A stretch of 64,000 nucleotides of DNA from Zobellia laminariae (lineage in GTDB: Bacteria; Bacteroidota; Bacteroidia; Flavobacteriales; Flavobacteriaceae). The notes under the pieces are model-generated. The model did not search any database. It saw only the letters and a list, made by a program, of their open reading frames with translations, and had not been told where the DNA came from. The position numbers and the translations under genes were made by a program. This document shows, piece after piece, positions 26,628 through 36,464 of this stretch; within the stretch, counting starts at the first letter, position 1, and every line of letters begins with the position of its first letter. The stretch is taken from NCBI RefSeq assembly GCF_009725995.1, contig NZ_RCNS01000003.1:434001-498000 (forward strand), in the 5' to 3' direction.

Positions 26628-27527
26628 TTAGTTTTTAAGGGATGCTAATTGTTTGAATAGTTCTTTCTCTTTATCGGATAGATTGGTAGGGGTTTGAACG
26701 TTATAAGTGATGTAAAGGTCTCCGAACTGGCCTTCCTTTTTATAAATAGGAAACCCTTTACCTTTTAATTTTACCTTGGTTCCACTTTGGGTTTCTGGTT
26801 TAACTTTAAGTTTTGCTTTACCATCAAAAGTATCAACGGTAATTTCACCTCCCAAAACTGCAGTGTACAAATCTACATCAACATCCTTATACAGATTGTT
26901 TCCGTCTCTTTTAAAAGGTGTGTTGTTATCTATTATGAACTTTAAATATAGGTCGCCTTTGGGACCATTATTTCTACCTGGTCCACCATGACCTGGTATT
27001 TTTATAGTCTGCCCATTTTCAATCCCTGCCGGTATAGTAAGTCTAATATTCTTGCCATTAACGGTTAAGGTTTGTTTTTGGGTCGTAAAGGCATCGCGCA
27101 AGTTTAAGCGTAACTGCGCATTAAGGTCTTGCCCTCTAAACCTAGTCTGCTGCCCTCCTCGTTGCGAAAAACCGCCGCCTCCACCGCCGCCAAACATAGA
27201 TTCAAAGAAATCGGAAAAATCACCACCTCCAAAATCTTGACCGTATTGCTGACCGCCACCTCGTGCGCCTTGTTGTGCTTTTGCTTTCTCAAATTGCTCG
27301 GCATGCATCCAGTCTTTTCCGTACTGGTCGTATTTTTTTCGATTTTCTACATTCCCTAAAACCTCATTGGCTTCATTTATCTCTTTAAATTTCTTCTCGG
27401 CAGTTGCATCGTTTGGGTTTACATCAGGATGATACTTTCGTGCCATTTTCCTATATGCTTTTTTAATGTCCTTTTCACTAGCCTTTTTAGGCACGCCCAA
27501 AACTTTATAATAATCTACATAATCCAT
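26628..27527 (-). CDS. cbpA: DnaJ-family co-chaperone CbpA
   Basis: A 299-residue Hsp40 of the type B class. The J domain (about 4-68) has the DnaK-activating HPD in MARKYHPDVNP. A Gly/Gln/Phe-rich linker follows (about 80-130, GGGGGGGFSQRGGQQ), then the two beta-barrel client-binding domains of DnaJ C (about 135-290; IPAGIENGQTIKIPGHG, ETQSGTKVKLKGKGFPIY). There is no CxxCxGxG zinc domain, which separates it from DnaJ itself. Length and order match CbpA. It is co-transcribed with cbpM and delivers clients to DnaK during stress. Confidence 0.94.
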   Translation of the reverse strand: MDYVDYYKVLGVPKKASEKDIKKAYRKMARKYHPDVNPNDATAEKKFKEINEANEVLGNVENRKKYDQYGKDWMHAEQFEKAKAQQGARGGGQQYGQDFGGGDFSDFFESMFGGGGGGGFSQRGGQQTRFRGQDLNAQLRLNLRDAFTTQKQTLTVNGKNIRLTIPAGIENGQTIKIPGHGGPGRNNGPKGDLYLKFIIDNNTPFKRDGNNLYKDVDVDLYTAVLGGEITVDTFDGKAKLKVKPETQSGTKVKLKGKGFPIYKKEGQFGDLYITYNVQTPTNLSDKEKELFKQLASLKN

Positions 27528-27679
27528 CTTAGTGTCAATTTAAAGAGTGACGCTTATCACACCATGAAATTAACTAAAAATCCCCTCTAGGTCAAGCCTT
27601 TTGAAGATTGTTTTTAAGAGATAAAAATATAAATAAGAACACATGATTTTGGTCATTTATCAGAAAATAAAATATAAAA

Positions 27680-27725
27680 AAACCATAGGATTGTAGTTTA
27701 AAAAAGAGGGAACTACCTATGGTTT
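27680..27725 (-). terminator. Terminator after the GH16 PUL operon
   Basis: Outer stem AAACCATAGG/CCTATGGTTT with an inner TAGTT/AACTA stem. On the minus strand it is followed by TTTTATATTTTATT. It lies about 60 bases past the GH16 stop codon and separates the PUL from cbpA. Confidence 0.75.
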
Positions 27726-27786
27726 ATATATCCAAATCTATGAAAGACCCAATTACAACTGTTGTAAGAGCAAAATAAGACAGCTC

Positions 27787-28836
27787 TTACTTTGCCACCG
27801 GTTTATAAATTCTAATCCAATCTACTTTAAACGTGTTGTTATCTAAATTCTCTAACTCACCATCAGTTGGGGTAACCGTTTGAGATTGTAAACCTGAGGC
27901 TGGTGTAGATCGCCATGTTTGATCCTCCGTATTGATAATAATATCCATTTCTTTACTTAGACCTGTTCGGGTATCTACTTCTGTGTTTCCGGGGTCTGTT
28001 GTATTTGTAAAGTGTTTAGGGTCTATCATATCCTTACCTGAAACGGTGCGCACTAATACGCCGTCTATGTAATACTCTAAATACCATGGATTTTTCCAAT
28101 AGACACCATACGTATGAAAGTCTTTATTCCATACGGTACCGTCTTCAAACCAGGTTCCTGCATCCTTTGGTTGATAATCTTGAAAAGGTTCCCTAATAAA
28201 TACATGATGACTAATATGTATTTTTTTTGAAAAATAAGACTGTTCTTTCTGGGCACTTTCTGAATAGTCTGCCCCATAGGCTTCTAGAATATCTATCTCC
28301 TGCGTATCATCTGCACTCAGCAACCACACATCTGAAGCCAGAGTTGAGTTCATAACCTTTGCACGTGCTTCTATGTAAACAGGATAAACTACTCGCGTTT
28401 TTGATGTAATACAACCCATATTGATTTTCTCTGAAAAAGGTTTGCGTGTAGCCCACATTTGTAACTGTCCGTCTGCTACATGAGAACGTTCTCTTTTCCA
28501 TTCCGTTAGGCCCGGTCCACTCCATTGGTTATGATAAAAATCATCCCACTTTTCAAGAAACTGATTTCCTTTATTATCAGCAGGAGCATCATACTCAAAA
28601 TCATCGGAAATTTCCTGAAACTCCCATGTCATATCCGCCCCGGCATCTGCAGGTACGGGAATATCTTTCCAACCAACTTCTTCGGATATTTCTAGAACCG
28701 TCTCTGGTTCTTTTTCTGCTTCTTCTATTTTATTTTGCTCAACAGGTAATTCAGATGAATTATCAAATTTTGAACTGGTTCCACAACTATATGCTAAGGC
28801 GCAACAAAATGCCAATTTTAGCGGATTTAAGTTCAT
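27787..28836 (-). CDS. GH16 beta-agarase-type glycoside hydrolase, lipoprotein
   Basis: A 349-residue enzyme, counted from the ATG at 28836; the frame is open to 28914, but the lipobox ALAYSC (C18) fixes the later start. After an acidic linker (about 20-55) the GH16 jelly roll runs to the C-terminus. The catalytic motif is E180-I-D182-I-L-E185 (nucleophile, helper Asp, acid/base), inside DDTQEIDILEAYGADYSESA. Stretches such as HHVFIREPFQDYQPKDAGTW, MDIIINTEDQTWRS and VDWIRIYKP are characteristic of GH16 beta-agarases. It should cut beta-1,4 bonds in agar-type galactans at the cell surface. Beta-porphyranase activity is the main alternative. It is the last gene of the SusC-SusD-SGBP-GH16 operon. 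Confidence 0.92.
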   Translation of the reverse strand: MNLNPLKLAFCCALAYSCGTSSKFDNSSELPVEQNKIEEAEKEPETVLEISEEVGWKDIPVPADAGADMTWEFQEISDDFEYDAPADNKGNQFLEKWDDFYHNQWSGPGLTEWKRERSHVADGQLQMWATRKPFSEKINMGCITSKTRVVYPVYIEARAKVMNSTLASDVWLLSADDTQEIDILEAYGADYSESAQKEQSYFSKKIHISHHVFIREPFQDYQPKDAGTWFEDGTVWNKDFHTYGVYWKNPWYLEYYIDGVLVRTVSGKDMIDPKHFTNTTDPGNTEVDTRTGLSKEMDIIINTEDQTWRSTPASGLQSQTVTPTDGELENLDNNTFKVDWIRIYKPVAK

Positions 28837-28929
28837 GTTTTTAAATATTTTATATCTATAAATTAATTCTAATAAAAAGGGAGAATCTCTCAATTCTCCC
28901 TTCAACTCAAACAAACAACATTGTGGGGA

Positions 28930-30543
28930 TTATGGTCGTTCTTCTTTTTCTATAATTGAGAAGTTATCATAGTAGACAGTCATGTCTGTAGTCTTCTCTG
29001 CATTCGGTAAAATTCTTAAATAGAACTGAGATAATGGTGTCGTGCTCTGATAATCAACCGTATGTGTTTTCCACTCTCCTAATGGATGTGCAAAATTGTT
29101 CCAAAACTGAAAACCCCAATTTTGCAATAAGAAAAGGCCAGTACTTGAAGTCCCGTCCCCTCCAACAGCATCGGGCGCAATGTACATATCATAGGAAACG
29201 ATATAAGTTACACCTTCTTCAAAAATAATAGGATTTGTAAATGCCGCACCTGCTTCTGCATTATCCTGACCTGCCTCAATTTTCAGTTTTAAGCTATACT
29301 CGCCTGTGGCAGCTTGCTCCGTAGAATATTCAGCAGTTCCTTTATTACTCCAGAAAGGAGCCCAACTATCTGCACCAGTTTCCAAACCGGCAATATCTGC
29401 TGGTAACAAATTAACGGAACTCATTAGTACAGGTTCATCTGCAAATGGTAATGCCTCTCTAGTATCCGATGATTCTATACCACCGCCTGAATAAGAAACG
29501 GTAATAACATCTGGGCGATATATGGGAGCCGCTAACTTAATATCCATTTTTGTAGCATCATCTGCATTAACTGCTACGGAAGCAATTTCAAAAGCTTCTC
29601 CGTTTACCATAACAGTAAAGAACTCTTCTTGGCCACCAAACGGCGCAAATTCTCCATTAAATGGAACCTGAATAGTTTCATCTTCTAGTTCCTTAACTTC
29701 TTCTGTAAGTTCAAAAGGTTTGGAAGAAGGTATAACCTTGATTGGGGCATTCACTACATAGGTTGCAAAATCTCCAGGAATGTTCTGCCCTGTACGAGAT
29801 AGATTCATAGTTGCTCTAAAGCTTCCCAATTTATTGAAGGCAATGTTAGCAATTTCATCGCCGCTACTACCCACAACAGGATTTTCTACAACTTCCTCTC
29901 CTGGTTTTAACGCTTTTCTTATACTCCAATTACGACCGGTAGGCTCTCCTACAGTAGAGAGATCCGTAAACTCCATTGTATTCCCTGCTTCAATATAAAT
30001 GGTATCTCTAGCTTCATGGTTTACAACCTTATCGCCATTTCTTACCTTTATTACTGGTACAAGTTTAGGATATACCTTAACCATAAAAGTGGTATCAATA
30101 ACAAATAGGTCCCCCTTTTTTGTAGCGGCCATCTCATAATCTACATTATCACGATTACCCTTAAAAACTACCATTTCATTAAAGGTGTTGTATAACCTAA
30201 CTTTTTTCATTCCCGAGGTTTGAAAAAGTACATGAACTGTCTTTTCAAACGAGGTTGTGGTTCTAGGTTCTATAATAAACGGGTCTAAGATAGAATCTGT
30301 TCTATCTATTGGTCCTTCAAGAAAGACATCCGTTTTTTCAATTCTCCATGAATGAGCCTCCGCACCTTGAGATAAATCGGTAAAGGACAAATACTCATTT
30401 AAATTTACCTGAAGGTCGTTTGCCGTACCCTTACTCGTATAAAAACCTACATCCGAAAAAGGAAAAGGAGCCTCATATTCGTTATCGTCGCACCCCACGA
30501 AGAGGATGGCCAAAACGGCTAATATTCTTATTGCGTTTTTCAT
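28930..30543 (-). CDS. PKD-domain surface glycan-binding lipoprotein of the PUL
   Basis: A 537-residue lipoprotein from the ATG at 30543 (lipobox ILFVGC); the frame extends to 30606 but the upstream part is only lysine-rich sequence before the signal. It contains PKD-like repeats in the first 270 residues (LSFTDLSQGAEAHSWRI and MEFTDLSTVGEPTGRNWSI are internal repeats of each other), an Ig-like segment, and a C-terminal carbohydrate-binding-like jelly roll (VTYIVSYDMYIAPD ... VYYDNFSII). The position between SusD and GH16 and the lipid anchor fit a SusE/F-like surface glycan-binding protein that captures polysaccharide for the GH16 enzyme. No catalytic motif is seen. Confidence 0.85.
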   Translation of the reverse strand: MKNAIRILAVLAILFVGCDDNEYEAPFPFSDVGFYTSKGTANDLQVNLNEYLSFTDLSQGAEAHSWRIEKTDVFLEGPIDRTDSILDPFIIEPRTTTSFEKTVHVLFQTSGMKKVRLYNTFNEMVVFKGNRDNVDYEMAATKKGDLFVIDTTFMVKVYPKLVPVIKVRNGDKVVNHEARDTIYIEAGNTMEFTDLSTVGEPTGRNWSIRKALKPGEEVVENPVVGSSGDEIANIAFNKLGSFRATMNLSRTGQNIPGDFATYVVNAPIKVIPSSKPFELTEEVKELEDETIQVPFNGEFAPFGGQEEFFTVMVNGEAFEIASVAVNADDATKMDIKLAAPIYRPDVITVSYSGGGIESSDTREALPFADEPVLMSSVNLLPADIAGLETGADSWAPFWSNKGTAEYSTEQAATGEYSLKLKIEAGQDNAEAGAAFTNPIIFEEGVTYIVSYDMYIAPDAVGGDGTSSTGLFLLQNWGFQFWNNFAHPLGEWKTHTVDYQSTTPLSQFYLRILPNAEKTTDMTVYYDNFSIIEKEERP

Positions 30544-30608
30544 TTTGTGCTTTTTTAATTTCTTGTTTTTCGCATTGTTCATTGATTTAACCATAGCATC
30601 CTTCAATT

Positions 30609-32375
30609 CTAATTATTCAATTGAGGGTTAGATATGATTTCTGAATTTGGTAAAGGCCAATACGCATGTATTGATGAATTATAATTCACTGCAGCCTGTT
30701 GAAATTCATTCCAATTTTCATCAATATCCGGATCACCTACTGGTAATTCCTTTACAATGGACGCCCATCTAGTAACTTCCTTGCCATCCTCATCCAAGAG
30801 CGGGTAATGATCCGCCGCATAACGTCTTTTGGCCAATTCTTGAAAACGTTCTGCCTTTATGCCCCATCTTCTAAGATCAATATTTCTATTACCGTCACCT
30901 TCTGCAGAAAGCTCCAAAGGCAACTCTTTATACATAAGGTGCTCCATTAGGCTTTGCGCATCGTAAGTAACATTGTCATGATCATTTGTTGGAAACTCTC
31001 CAGTTCCCGCCAAGCCCAACAATTGTACTCCTGATCTTCTACGTACTTTGTTGATATAGGTAAGTGCTTCATCTACATTGCCCAATTTTATCTGAGCTTC
31101 TGCATATTGCAAATAGATTTCTGCTAAACGAATTAAACGCTCATTAACACCTGATCTTACCTTGCCCGGTGAAAGCTCTTCCTCTGATCTAGTAATATCC
31201 CAGTTGGTGTGCTTTCTCCAAAATGCGGTCATTTTTACATTAAAATTTGAGGCTTGTCCTGTTTTGTCTCTCAGGTAATACCCCATATCCGTATCGTCAA
31301 CCAAAGCAACGGACCAAGATGTTCTTAAACTAAACTTTCTAAAGCCTTCATTGCCCTCTTCATCAATAACCTTATTTCTAGGGTCGGAGAAATCTAAAGG
31401 ATCATTCCTATATTCTAATATTAACCAGTTGGCTACAACAGCTCCGAACCATGTTCCAGCGCCTCCTGTAAATTGTCTAACATATGCTGAATTTGAAACA
31501 TCTCTACCATCCCAAGGCCCTAGCTCATTTTTAAAATCTAAGGAGTACCCAACTTCTAGGATAGATTCTTCGTTAAACTCATCCATGGTAGTAAAGTTGC
31601 TACCAATATTAGGGGTCAAAGAATACCCAAAATTGTCAATCACATTTTTAAAATGCGTAGAAGCGGTTTCATAATCACCTTCATAAAGATATGATTGGCC
31701 TAAAACGGCTACAGCAGCACCCGCAGTTACACGGCCCTTTTCTTTGTCCTCCCATGAAGTAGGTAAATTTTCTGAAGCAAATTTTAAATCTTCTAAATAA
31801 AATTTCTTTACATCTTCAGCTGATGACACCGCTTGGTAAAATTCACTTTCTTCTATTGGTACAAAATCATAAATTGGTACAGCTCCCCCATTAAAAGAGT
31901 TATAAAGGTTAAAGTACAAGTAGCCTCTTAAAAACCGTGCTTGTGCAAGGATGACCAACCCATCTTCTTTCTCCTTTTCCGTAGTATAGGTTTCTGCCAA
32001 AACAGCCGCCGCCTCAATAACTTGATTTGCCCTAAAAATAGCTGTGTAGTTTGCACTCCACTTATTATTAGGAACAGAAGAGGCTTCATTAAAAACCTGT
32101 AAATAATACTCGTTTGTATTATTTGGTCGCTGATAACCACTTGACCATGCCAGATCGGTTCTAGCAAGTTCGCCTACTAAATTTATAGTATTTGAATTTG
32201 CGAAACCCTTATAAGTCGCAATCAGGCCTTGTTCTAAATCTCCATTGTCTTTCCAAAAGGTTTCTGTAGAAATCTGATTTGGATTGGTCTGCTCTAGAAA
32301 ATCATCTGAACAGCCCAAAATTGCTAACATAGGCACTAGTATAAAAAGTAACCGTTTTGTTATCGTTGTTTTCAT
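30609..32375 (-). CDS. SusD/RagB-family surface glycan-binding lipoprotein
   Basis: A 588-residue lipoprotein, taking the ATG at 32375 that places the signal peptide (ITKRLLFILVPMLAILGC) at the N-terminus; the open frame reaches 32432. SusD signatures: FLEQTNPNQISTETFWKD after the anchor, ILAQARFLRGYLYFNLYNSFNGGAVPI in the N-terminal helical part, and ERLIRLAEIYLQYAEAQIKLGN with INKVRRRSGV in the C-terminal part. It forms a complex with the SusC encoded 57 bases upstream and hands oligosaccharides to it. The cargo is probably an agar-type oligosaccharide, judged from the GH16 gene in the same operon. Confidence 0.95.
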   Translation of the reverse strand: MKTTITKRLLFILVPMLAILGCSDDFLEQTNPNQISTETFWKDNGDLEQGLIATYKGFANSNTINLVGELARTDLAWSSGYQRPNNTNEYYLQVFNEASSVPNNKWSANYTAIFRANQVIEAAAVLAETYTTEKEKEDGLVILAQARFLRGYLYFNLYNSFNGGAVPIYDFVPIEESEFYQAVSSAEDVKKFYLEDLKFASENLPTSWEDKEKGRVTAGAAVAVLGQSYLYEGDYETASTHFKNVIDNFGYSLTPNIGSNFTTMDEFNEESILEVGYSLDFKNELGPWDGRDVSNSAYVRQFTGGAGTWFGAVVANWLILEYRNDPLDFSDPRNKVIDEEGNEGFRKFSLRTSWSVALVDDTDMGYYLRDKTGQASNFNVKMTAFWRKHTNWDITRSEEELSPGKVRSGVNERLIRLAEIYLQYAEAQIKLGNVDEALTYINKVRRRSGVQLLGLAGTGEFPTNDHDNVTYDAQSLMEHLMYKELPLELSAEGDGNRNIDLRRWGIKAERFQELAKRRYAADHYPLLDEDGKEVTRWASIVKELPVGDPDIDENWNEFQQAAVNYNSSIHAYWPLPNSEIISNPQLNN

Positions 32376-32431
32376 AACTATCATTTTTTCATTTTTTATG
32401 TCGGAATTGTTCATCTTCATATCAAATTTCA

Positions 32432-35400
32432 TTAAAATTCAATTTGAAGTCCGGTACGTATTTGGGAGCTTACCGGATAAGTTCCCTTATCTATCCCTCG
32501 TGTACTTAAACCGTTATTACCAACTTCTGGATCATATCCATCATATTTGGTAATCGTTAACGGGTTCTGTGCCGCAACGTATATTCTGAATTTTGTTATA
32601 CCTAGCTTTTCGGTATAATCTCTAGGAATTGTGTATCCCAAAGAAATATTACGTAATCTCACAAAAGTGCCGTCATCCAACCAATAGTCCGTTTGACCTC
32701 TATAGTTATTATGGGTTGCATTTCTATTTACAGGAATATCCGATGTGTTATTTTGTGGTGTCCATTGGTACACCAAATCTTGGTGATTCCCTACTTTATA
32801 GGCCAGGGCTTTATTTCCGTTTATGATTTCAGCACCAAAAGATCCATACCATTGCATTGAGAAATCCAATGCTTTGTAATTGGCTGAAAAGTTAAAACCC
32901 ATTTCAAATTCTGGAGTACCACTCCCCATATACTGACGGTCACCAATGCCTATAGTTCCGTCTTTATCAAAATCTACATACTTTAAGTCTCCAATTTTAG
33001 CATCGGGAACAATCGCTTGGTATGCAGCCAATTCTTCTTCGGTTTTAATAGTACCGGCTGTTTCCACTAAAAAGAAAGCTCCACCTTCATAGCCTTCTGC
33101 CAAAGCAGTAACCAAATCTTGATCATTGTCATGCCCAGAGATACTACTGTCATCAAAATATATGATTTTGTTGCTACCACTCATTTTGGTAATGATATTA
33201 TCATTTCTGGTGTAAGTAAGTCCAGCGTTCCATGATACTTTACCTGCATGCTGATAATTCATGGCAAATTCAACACCCTTGTTGGTCATATCTCCAACAT
33301 TCAAAACTACTTCAGCATTATTCCCACCTCCCGCGGTTGGAGGTAACAAAACAGGGAACAACATATCTTGTTTCTTGGTTTCGTAAATATCTCCTGAAAG
33401 TGTCAGTTTATTATCGAAAAGCCCCATATCGAAGCCTGCGTTTAACGATACCGATGTTTCCCAACGCACTTTAGGGTTAGCAAATCCGGTTTGAGTAGCT
33501 CCTAAAATTAAATTTTGATTGGTTGCAGCGCCAAGAACATAATCATTATCCAGTGTAATTGTAGGCGTATAAGAATAATCAGCAATACCCTGGTTACCAG
33601 TGGTACCTCTACTACCTCTTAATTTGAGCGAAGACACGGTATTCTTTAAAGGATTCCAGAACTTTTCATCAGAAACATTCCAACCGGCAGAAACAGAAGG
33701 GAATACACCCCATGGTTCTTCTTTAAAACGAGAAGACCCATCTCTTCTTACAGCAGCACTCAAAAGGTACTTGCCCTTATAATTATACTGAAGTCTTGCC
33801 AACATACCTATTAAAGTACTTTCACGATCTTGAGTCCATTGATTGTTTCCTGATCCTACATTTGGATCCGATGTTGCCCCGTTAAGAACTACTACATCAT
33901 TAGAAGCTAAATCACTTTTCTCTGCAAAAAACTCGGAATAGTTATACTTCTCCGAAGAATACACCCCTGTGAAATTTATATTATGATCCCCAAAGCTTTT
34001 TTGATAGTTCAGTATATTCTCCCAAGTAAATTTCTTTGCTAGCGAGCTCATATTTCTGACCTTTGAGCGTTGTGAAGTTACCTCCGTTCCGTCATCTCTA
34101 TATGCCGTGAATTTTGGATTTATGGTGATTCTTGTTCCATTATCATAGCTTGTTGCAATTCTTGAAGTAAACTTTAGGTTATTTGTAAAGCTATAAGTTA
34201 AGCTCAAGTTACCATCAAAATAATTGTTCTCTTGATTATCCTCTTGCAAAAACCTGTATCCCAAATAAGATAGGTTGGTAGCTCCGTTACCATCAGGCCC
34301 TGCATTATCTAAAACACTAGAACCCGGGTCTATGTTTGGACTGTAGGCAGTATATTTTATAGCATCACCAAGTAAACCCCATGGTGCATGTTCCCTATTC
34401 TCTACCCTAAAAGACAAACCTGTTGTAATATTCCATTTTCCTTTTACGAATTGGGTGTTAGCCCTAACATTAAAGCGATCATATCCAGATTTAATAATAA
34501 CCCCCTCCTGGTCAAAATAGTTACCAGTAACGTTATAAGTTAAACCATCTTTACCACCAGAAAGAGAAAGGCTATGGTTTTGAATTGGTGCCATGTCATT
34601 TTGAACAAGTTGTACCAAATCCGTATTATTCGTAAGGAAGTGAGGACTTCGCTCTATTGTAGTCCAGGTGTTACCATAACTACTATTGTTTAATGCAGAA
34701 CCTTGTAAAAATTGGACATACAACTTATCCTCTACATTAAGTAATGGAGTTGCAGAAGTAATAGTCTGCAAACCATAATAGCTGTCTACGGCTATTTTCA
34801 TCTGGCCTTCCTTTCCCTTCTTTGTAGTAATTAAGATTACACCTGCAGCACCTCTAGTACCGTAGATAGCAGCAGAAGCACCATCCTTTAATACATCTAT
34901 GGTTTCAATTTCATTGATACTCAATTTTGGATCTCCATCAAAAGGGATACCATCTACTACATACAATGGCCTATTGGCCCCATTAATAGACGTAAGTCCA
35001 CGAATCATTACGTTAGCTTCAGAACCAGGAGCCCCTGAACTTGCTGTAACATTTACCCCAGCAATCTGGCCTTGTAAAGCGGCACCAATATCTGATGTTG
35101 ATGTTTTTAATAATTCTTCTGATTTTACCTGAGCTACCGCTCCTGTTAGCTCTTTCTTCTTTTGAGCACCATAGCCTATTACTACAACTTCCTCTAGTGC
35201 AGAAACATCTTCTTGGAGTGTAACATCTATGGTCTGCTTACCACCAACAGCCACTTCTTTAGATTTAAAGCCAATATAGGTGAATACCAAAACGGCATTA
35301 GATTCCGCATTAATTGTGTACAAACCGTCAAAATCGGTAACTGCTCCGATGTTGGTTCCTTTAACCACAACGCTTACGCCTGGCAATGGGGCATCATCTG

Positions 35401-35518
35401 CCAATACCGTTCCACTAACGCTTTGAGATTGTGCGGCCATTGTACTTAGACAAAAGACCAAGAACAATCCCATTTGGAAAGTGTGGGATTTAAAATGAAA
35501 AATGTGTTTGAAATTCAT
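32432..35518 (-). CDS. SusC/RagA-family TonB-dependent outer membrane transporter
   Basis: A 1028-residue outer membrane transporter with a signal peptide (cut near AAQS), a carboxypeptidase-regulatory-like domain (about 33-110; VSGTVLADDAPLPGVSVVVKG), the motif LEEVVVIGYGAQKKKELTGAV, the plug (VMIRGLTSINGANRPLYVVDG, LKDGASAAIYGTRGAAGVILITT) and a barrel ending in TGLQIEF. It is the first gene of the SusC-SusD-SGBP-GH16 operon, and its upstream region has repeated TGTCAAG elements. It is related to, but clearly distinct from, the plus-strand SusC at 15474, so the two pairs should import different glycans. Confidence 0.95.
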   Translation of the reverse strand: MNFKHIFHFKSHTFQMGLFLVFCLSTMAAQSQSVSGTVLADDAPLPGVSVVVKGTNIGAVTDFDGLYTINAESNAVLVFTYIGFKSKEVAVGGKQTIDVTLQEDVSALEEVVVIGYGAQKKKELTGAVAQVKSEELLKTSTSDIGAALQGQIAGVNVTASSGAPGSEANVMIRGLTSINGANRPLYVVDGIPFDGDPKLSINEIETIDVLKDGASAAIYGTRGAAGVILITTKKGKEGQMKIAVDSYYGLQTITSATPLLNVEDKLYVQFLQGSALNNSSYGNTWTTIERSPHFLTNNTDLVQLVQNDMAPIQNHSLSLSGGKDGLTYNVTGNYFDQEGVIIKSGYDRFNVRANTQFVKGKWNITTGLSFRVENREHAPWGLLGDAIKYTAYSPNIDPGSSVLDNAGPDGNGATNLSYLGYRFLQEDNQENNYFDGNLSLTYSFTNNLKFTSRIATSYDNGTRITINPKFTAYRDDGTEVTSQRSKVRNMSSLAKKFTWENILNYQKSFGDHNINFTGVYSSEKYNYSEFFAEKSDLASNDVVVLNGATSDPNVGSGNNQWTQDRESTLIGMLARLQYNYKGKYLLSAAVRRDGSSRFKEEPWGVFPSVSAGWNVSDEKFWNPLKNTVSSLKLRGSRGTTGNQGIADYSYTPTITLDNDYVLGAATNQNLILGATQTGFANPKVRWETSVSLNAGFDMGLFDNKLTLSGDIYETKKQDMLFPVLLPPTAGGGNNAEVVLNVGDMTNKGVEFAMNYQHAGKVSWNAGLTYTRNDNIITKMSGSNKIIYFDDSSISGHDNDQDLVTALAEGYEGGAFFLVETAGTIKTEEELAAYQAIVPDAKIGDLKYVDFDKDGTIGIGDRQYMGSGTPEFEMGFNFSANYKALDFSMQWYGSFGAEIINGNKALAYKVGNHQDLVYQWTPQNNTSDIPVNRNATHNNYRGQTDYWLDDGTFVRLRNISLGYTIPRDYTEKLGITKFRIYVAAQNPLTITKYDGYDPEVGNNGLSTRGIDKGTYPVSSQIRTGLQIEF

Positions 35519-36010
35519 ATAGTTTCTTGTTAAAATTTAAAAAAGACACGATTAAAAAAAGTAGGTCTAACCTTATTTTAAAAGTTGAATTCAAATTCAA
35601 GTAATGTTTGATTTTCTTAAATATTAAAACCAAGACAAACGATTCCCTCCATACCTTGTTATAGTCTGACATTTTTAAGAGGTCATTCTAGAATTTGTAT
35701 GGCTTTACTTGTTTGTCAAGACTTCTATTTTATATTCTGTTTTGAGTTTGAGAAAATTGATTACTTGTGCTAATTGAAACCAACATTATGCCCGTTGATT
35801 TAGTTTAGGAATACATGTTGAGAAACACCTTTGAAAAAATAGGAGGTGCATTGTTGGGATAGAAGTGATTTTTTCTTTTCATAAATAGAGTTGGTTTAAA
35901 GTGAGTAAAGGTTAATTATTGAATTATCAATTAAGAGTTAAAAAATTTACACATACTCGTTAATTGATGTCCAAAATAGAGATATTGTTAATTTCACCCT
36001 AAAAAAAGCG

Positions 36011-36049
36011 CTTGACAAAAACTTGACAGAATCATTTTTTATGTCAAGT
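36011..36049. promoter_or_regulatory. CTTGACA/TGTCAAG repeat cluster upstream of the PUL operon
   Basis: CTTGACA occurs at 36011 and again 11 bases later at 36022, one helical turn apart. The inverted form occurs at 36042, giving ACTTGACA/TGTCAAGT with a 13-base spacer. A further TGTCAAG lies at 35714. The arrangement looks like binding sites for a regulator of the SusC operon; the regulator is not known. Confidence 0.45.
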
Positions 36050-36250
36050 TCACCTCCCTAAACCCTTATAAGTATTGATTTTACAAATCGCGTAGAAAAA
36101 ACAGAACACTACAAATGACACCAATTCTAAAGTGTTAAAATTTGGGTGTTTCATTACTTAAAAAGTGGTAATAAGACGTAAAAACAGGTATAAAAAACAC
36201 GCTCTTAGCCCTTACAGTATTTGAAAAAAGCCAAATTTTACTTATTAAAA

Positions 36251-36281
36251 AAGCTATCTCATTCTATGAACAAGATAGCTT
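36251..36281 (-). terminator. Terminator after the GH29 gene
   Basis: The perfect stem AAGCTATCT/AGATAGCTT encloses a 13-base loop and is followed on the minus strand by a T run. It lies about 185 bases past the GH29 stop, showing that GH29 is not co-transcribed with SusC. Confidence 0.6.
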
Positions 36282-36464
36282 CCCAAAATAGAGTTAAGAG
36301 TAAATTTATGGAGTATAACAAATGGTTTTGTAGTAGAAGATATGGTTTAGATAAAATATCAGAACTCATTACCTAGCTGGTTTAACACTTTCCATCGTAT
36401 AATTCTCAAACAAGACTAAGAAGACTTATTTATTCTCCCTCCAATAAATTAATATCTCTTTGTT

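Larger units (their letters stand above)
35519..36464. other. Long intergenic region between SusC and GH29 genes
   Basis: No gene is supported in these 946 bases. It carries the terminator of the GH29 transcript (36251-36281) and, nearer to SusC, repeated CTTGACA/TGTCAAG elements (listed separately). The length suggests a complex control region for the PUL operon. Confidence 0.6.
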
